A DNA stretch of 64,000 nt. It comes from Paraburkholderia nodosa DSM 21604. Its GTDB lineage: Bacteria > Pseudomonadota > Gammaproteobacteria > Burkholderiales > Burkholderiaceae. Shown in pieces: positions 62,634 to 64,000 of the stretch. Positions within the stretch are counted from its first letter, which is position 1. Every line of letters starts with the position of its first letter. Location of the stretch: positions 184 to 64,183 of the forward strand of contig NZ_JAFA01000020.1 in the NCBI RefSeq assembly GCF_000519185.1, in the 5' to 3' direction. The notes under the pieces were generated by a model. That model did no database searches. It saw nothing but the letters and a program-made list of their open reading frames with translations, and was not told where the DNA came from. Position numbers and translations under genes: made by a program.

Positions 62634-64000
62634 TCAAGCCAACCCAGGCGGGACCTGACGATGCCATTCACTGTGGCGCTGCAATACCATGCCGACCATA
62701 CACAGCAGGTCGTCTTGATATTTGCGGCCAACCAGTTGCCCACCGATGGGCAATCCTTGCTCGGTAAATCCAATGGGTACCGACAATGCGGGGTGTCCCG
62801 AGGCGTTGAACGGCGACGTGAACTGAATCAGACGCCGGTTAGCCTCAGGATCCGAAGCCAAACCTGCCAACTGTTCATACGTCGGTGCCGCATAGGGCTG
62901 CACCGGAGCCAATACGACATCCACTTCGGTTAATACCGCATCCATCTCGCGGGTGAACTGCTGAGCATCACGAATGATTCGCTCGTAATCCACAGCCTTG
63001 AGTTCCCGTCCCTGATCAATCAAACGGGCCAGTGCGGGACCGTATTCAGCGGCCTTGTCGGGATACGTCGCTCCATGAGCAACAGCTGTTTGAACCCCGC
63101 AGTGATGCTCCCAGTTGGAACTGGTCGCCCGTGTATCCGGAACCTTGATGCTCTTGATTTCGCCGCCGGCCTCAGCAAGGATGACCTTGACCTGCTGAAT
63201 CGCGCGCTGAATCACGGGATCGACGCCATCCGAAATCCACGATTCGTCCAAGCCGATTCGCAATCCCTTGAAGCCTTTCAGGAAATTGTCGAATCGTTGC
63301 TCGTCGATGGTAGCGAGCAGTCGTTGCGTATCGTGACCACCAATGATTGCGAGAAGGAGCAGCACATCACGGGCCGAGCGAGCCATGGGGCCCACGTGAT
63401 CCAGCGATGCAGCCAGCTCCATCGTGCCCTTACGGCTGATCGTGCCGTACGTCGTTTTCAATCCAGTCAGATTGTTAGCTGCACTGGGAAAACGCACGGA
63501 GCCACCCGTATCCGAACCGAGCGTGCCATAGCACAGACGAGCCGCCGTAGCGACACCGCACCCCGAGGAACTCGCGCCACACCAGTGCGCGGCGCCCCAT
63601 GGATTAACAGGATCAGGGATCGTCGGATGGTGGATGGCAAATGCGCCTTCCGTCATTTGGAGTTTGCCCAGCATCACCGAACCCGCATCTTGCAGGCGTT
63701 GCACGACCGTCGCGTTTTCCGTGGGTACGCGCTGTGCATGGATCGGCATACCACCGGCAGTCACTATGCCCTTGGTATCGAACAAATCTTTAACTGCGAG
63801 TGGAATACCGTGCAGGGGACTCCTTACGTCCCCGGCTCGAATCTCTTTCTCCGCTTGTGCTGCCTGCTCCAATGCCAGCTCGGGAGTGACACGCGCATAG
63901 CTATGCAAATTCGCGTCCAGTGCTTCCACGCGGGCCAGAATCGTCTTGGTGACTTCTACCGGACTGATCTTGCCGCTGCGAATCTGCAACGACAGGTCGT
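62634..64000 (-). CDS. Amidase-signature enzyme, 5' end outside the window
   Basis: The frame is open to the window edge, reading DLSLQIRSGKISPVEVTKTIL near the break, so the true start lies beyond 64000. The catalytic residues are present: Lys in IPLAVKDLFDT, cis-Ser in GASSSGCGVATA and the nucleophile Ser in GSDTGGSVRFP. It is a second amide hydrolase, distantly related to the one at 57961. Two amidases in the same transcription unit point to an amide-containing substrate or intermediate. Confidence 0.9.
   Translation of the reverse strand, partial: DLSLQIRSGKISPVEVTKTILARVEALDANLHSYARVTPELALEQAAQAEKEIRAGDVRSPLHGIPLAVKDLFDTKGIVTAGGMPIHAQRVPTENATVVQRLQDAGSVMLGKLQMTEGAFAIHHPTIPDPVNPWGAAHWCGASSSGCGVATAARLCYGTLGSDTGGSVRFPSAANNLTGLKTTYGTISRKGTMELAASLDHVGPMARSARDVLLLLAIIGGHDTQRLLATIDEQRFDNFLKGFKGLRIGLDESWISDGVDPVIQRAIQQVKVILAEAGGEIKSIKVPDTRATSSNWEHHCGVQTAVAHGATYPDKAAEYGPALARLIDQGRELKAVDYERIIRDAQQFTREMDAVLTEVDVVLAPVQPYAAPTYEQLAGLASDPEANRRLIQFTSPFNASGHPALSVPIGFTEQGLPIGGQLVGRKYQDDLLCMVGMVLQRHSEWHRQVPPGLA

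Noticed and set aside
1..64000. CRISPR arrays, rRNA and tRNA genes
   Set aside because: No regularly spaced direct repeats and no conserved tRNA or rRNA stretches were found by reading.

Overview
The window looks like a chromosomal accessory stretch from a GC-rich betaproteobacterium, most likely Burkholderiales of the Burkholderia/Paraburkholderia/Caballeronia group. The evidence is a Burkholderia-type general porin, many LysR regulators, an agmatinase and polyamine binding-protein pair, an acetoacetate decarboxylase/patatin pair, and GC-rich codon use. No rRNA, tRNA or CRISPR array was seen.

Layout. (A) 0-7.4 kb, minus strand: a three-gene conflict-type operon. It encodes a TIR protein with three TIR/Rossmann-like segments, a 1486-residue nSTAND1 NTPase with a membrane segment, coiled coil and WD40 propellers, and a protein with two tandem SLATT-type (two-helix membrane) modules. 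A transposase remnant lies downstream and a decayed IS5-family element lies 62 bp upstream of the TIR gene. (B) 7.4-13 kb: a scrap zone with transposase remnants, a possible PP2C phosphatase tail and two unrecognised membrane proteins. (C) 13-20.5 kb: a TIGR03118-type secreted propeller, an ArsR/SRPBCC pair, a HAD hydrolase, a 2H phosphoesterase, acetoacetate decarboxylase, a patatin and small membrane proteins. (D) 20.9-26.4 kb: a sulfatase-maturating radical SAM enzyme, its Cys-type sulfatase, an outer-membrane barrel and a sulfonate-type binding protein, together a plausible sulfur-scavenging set. (E) 26.6-46.1 kb: small metabolic modules with their regulators. These are agmatinase/polyamine uptake, zinc alcohol dehydrogenase, RibD-like reductase, tricarboxylate-type MFS plus binding protein, ArsR/MFS, LysR/AspA-like deacylase/MFS/MBL, and LysR/FAD oxidase. 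(F) 46.4-64 kb: about 18 minus-strand genes, closely packed, forming an aromatic catabolic cluster.

In region F the genes mhpB, mhpC, mhpD, mhpE and mhpF give a complete meta-cleavage route from a 2,3-dihydroxyphenylpropionate-type catechol to pyruvate and acetyl-CoA. No mhpA hydroxylase is present. Added to this are a second ring-cleavage pair (VOC extradiol dioxygenase plus hydrolase), an iron-sulfur flavin reductase whose oxygenase must lie elsewhere, two amidases, an M20-fold protein, an Asp/Glu-racemase-fold protein, a porin, a bacteriohemerythrin and an SDR. This suggests breakdown of a two-ring or N-containing aromatic compound, but the substrate cannot be read from the sequence. Three of its enzymes (racemase fold, M20 fold, zinc-ADH fold) lack the residues that normally carry out catalysis in their families.

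The two most interesting parts are the TIR/nSTAND1-WD40/double-SLATT operon and the hybrid catabolic cluster with its three non-canonical enzymes.
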